A program made the position numbers and the translations under genes. Shown one piece after another: positions 63,664 to 64,000 of a stretch of 64,000 nucleotides of DNA. The stretch spans positions 62,001-126,000 of the forward strand of contig JAHEXY010000003.1 of assembly GCA_023251875.1 (NCBI GenBank). The letters are read 5' to 3'. Numbering within the stretch: position 1 is the stretch's first letter; every line of letters begins with the position of its first letter. This stretch comes from Bacteroidota bacterium (GTDB lineage Bacteria; Bacteroidota; Bacteroidia; JAHEXY01). The notes under the pieces are model-generated. The model was not told the origin of the DNA, searched no databases, and worked only from the letters and a program-made list of their open reading frames with translations.

Positions 63664-64000
63664 ATGTACAACGAAAAATTTACAACCCGCCATAATGGTC
63701 CAGGAAAATCAGATGTTGAAAAAATGTTGAAAGTTATTGGTGAACCAACATTAGATTCTCTTATTGCTAATACAGTGCCCAATTCTATAAGGCTAACAAA
63801 AAAATTAAATGTGAATGCTGCTATGAGTGAGTTTGAATACCTCAACCATATTCGCGAAGTAGGTGCTAAAAATAAAGTATACAAATCCTATATAGGCCTG
63901 GGCTATTATAATTGCATCACTCCAAGTGTAATTAAAAGAAATGTGTTTGAAAATCCGGGATGGTATACAGCCTATACACCTTATCAAGCTGAAATTTCTC
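63664..64000 (+). CDS. gcvP: Glycine dehydrogenase (decarboxylating), N-terminal part, cut by window end
   Basis: The frame opens MYNEKFTTRHNGPGKSDVEKML and continues through IGEPTLDSLIANTVPNSIRL, MSEFEYLNHIREVGAKNKVYKSYIGLGYYNCITPSVIKRNVFENPGWYTAYTPYQAEIS. This is the highly conserved N-terminus of the P protein of the glycine cleavage system, which decarboxylates glycine with PLP and passes the aminomethyl group to the lipoyl H protein. About 112 codons are in the window and the rest lies to the right. The TRHxG and YYN..TP.VI.RN..ENP.WYT.YTPYQ.E motifs are complete. Confidence 0.95.
   Translation, partial: MYNEKFTTRHNGPGKSDVEKMLKVIGEPTLDSLIANTVPNSIRLTKKLNVNAAMSEFEYLNHIREVGAKNKVYKSYIGLGYYNCITPSVIKRNVFENPGWYTAYTPYQAEIS

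Overview
The window reads as a low-GC chromosomal segment of a free-living member of the Bacteroidota. The evidence is internal. Seven large secreted proteins end in type A or type B (gliding-motility-associated) type IX secretion sorting domains. At least ten candidate promoters carry the Bacteroidota -7 box TAnnTTTG, two or three of them with a TTG about 18-20 bp upstream. The gene content is also typical: a PiT/DUF47 pair, an SprB-repeat protein, bacterial GGGP synthase, a small RRM protein, and the GcvP start at the right edge. No rRNA, tRNA, CRISPR array, prophage or intact insertion sequence was seen.

Layout. 1-4.8 kb: a DUF2779 C-terminus, the phosphate transporter operon (DUF47-PiT), HU and a RecQ-type helicase. 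4.9-9.5 kb: an SBBP-propeller secreted protein, a PIN toxin-antitoxin pair and an FAD-binding dehydrogenase. 9.57-11.1 kb: two non-coding elements with terminal inverted repeats on either side of a pirin gene; the first is flanked by a perfect 8-bp direct repeat and looks like a MITE. 11.1-16.2 kb: YceI, a lipid A acyltransferase-like protein, an RRM protein, an SlyD-like isomerase, a secreted HEYGH metallopeptidase and a YigZ protein. 16.2-30.5 kb: two giant secreted genes (2112 and 2616 codons) in one operon, together resembling the split TcB/TcC-like RHS shell, with a variable C-terminal tip of about 280 residues. 30.7-36.6 kb: TPR protein, SprB/PKD protein, asparagine synthase and an unknown protein. 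36.8-41.2 kb: a thiamine operon thiS-thiC-tenI-like-thiD-thiE under a TPP riboswitch, divergent from an Rnl5-type RNA ligase. 42.2-51.1 kb: an AAA/DUF4143 ATPase with a three-copy 22-bp operator-like array, GGGP synthase, a second HEYGH peptidase, a collagen-like/S74 protein and an LtaS-like membrane transferase. 51.2-64 kb: class III aminotransferase, acetoacetate decarboxylase-like protein, RsmF-type rRNA methyltransferase, secreted endonuclease I, a giant PKD/SprB adhesin, an arginase-family enzyme and the start of gcvP.

The most unusual feature is a family of short GC-rich palindromic repeats. One copy is inserted in frame in each of three conserved enzymes (RecQ-like helicase, asparagine synthase, RsmF-like methyltransferase), in both orientations relative to translation, and at least two more copies lie between genes. 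This parallels the Rickettsia palindromic elements that persist inside proteins. Together with the MITE-like element and other small repeat families, it shows that the non-coding space here is heavily populated by miniature repeats.
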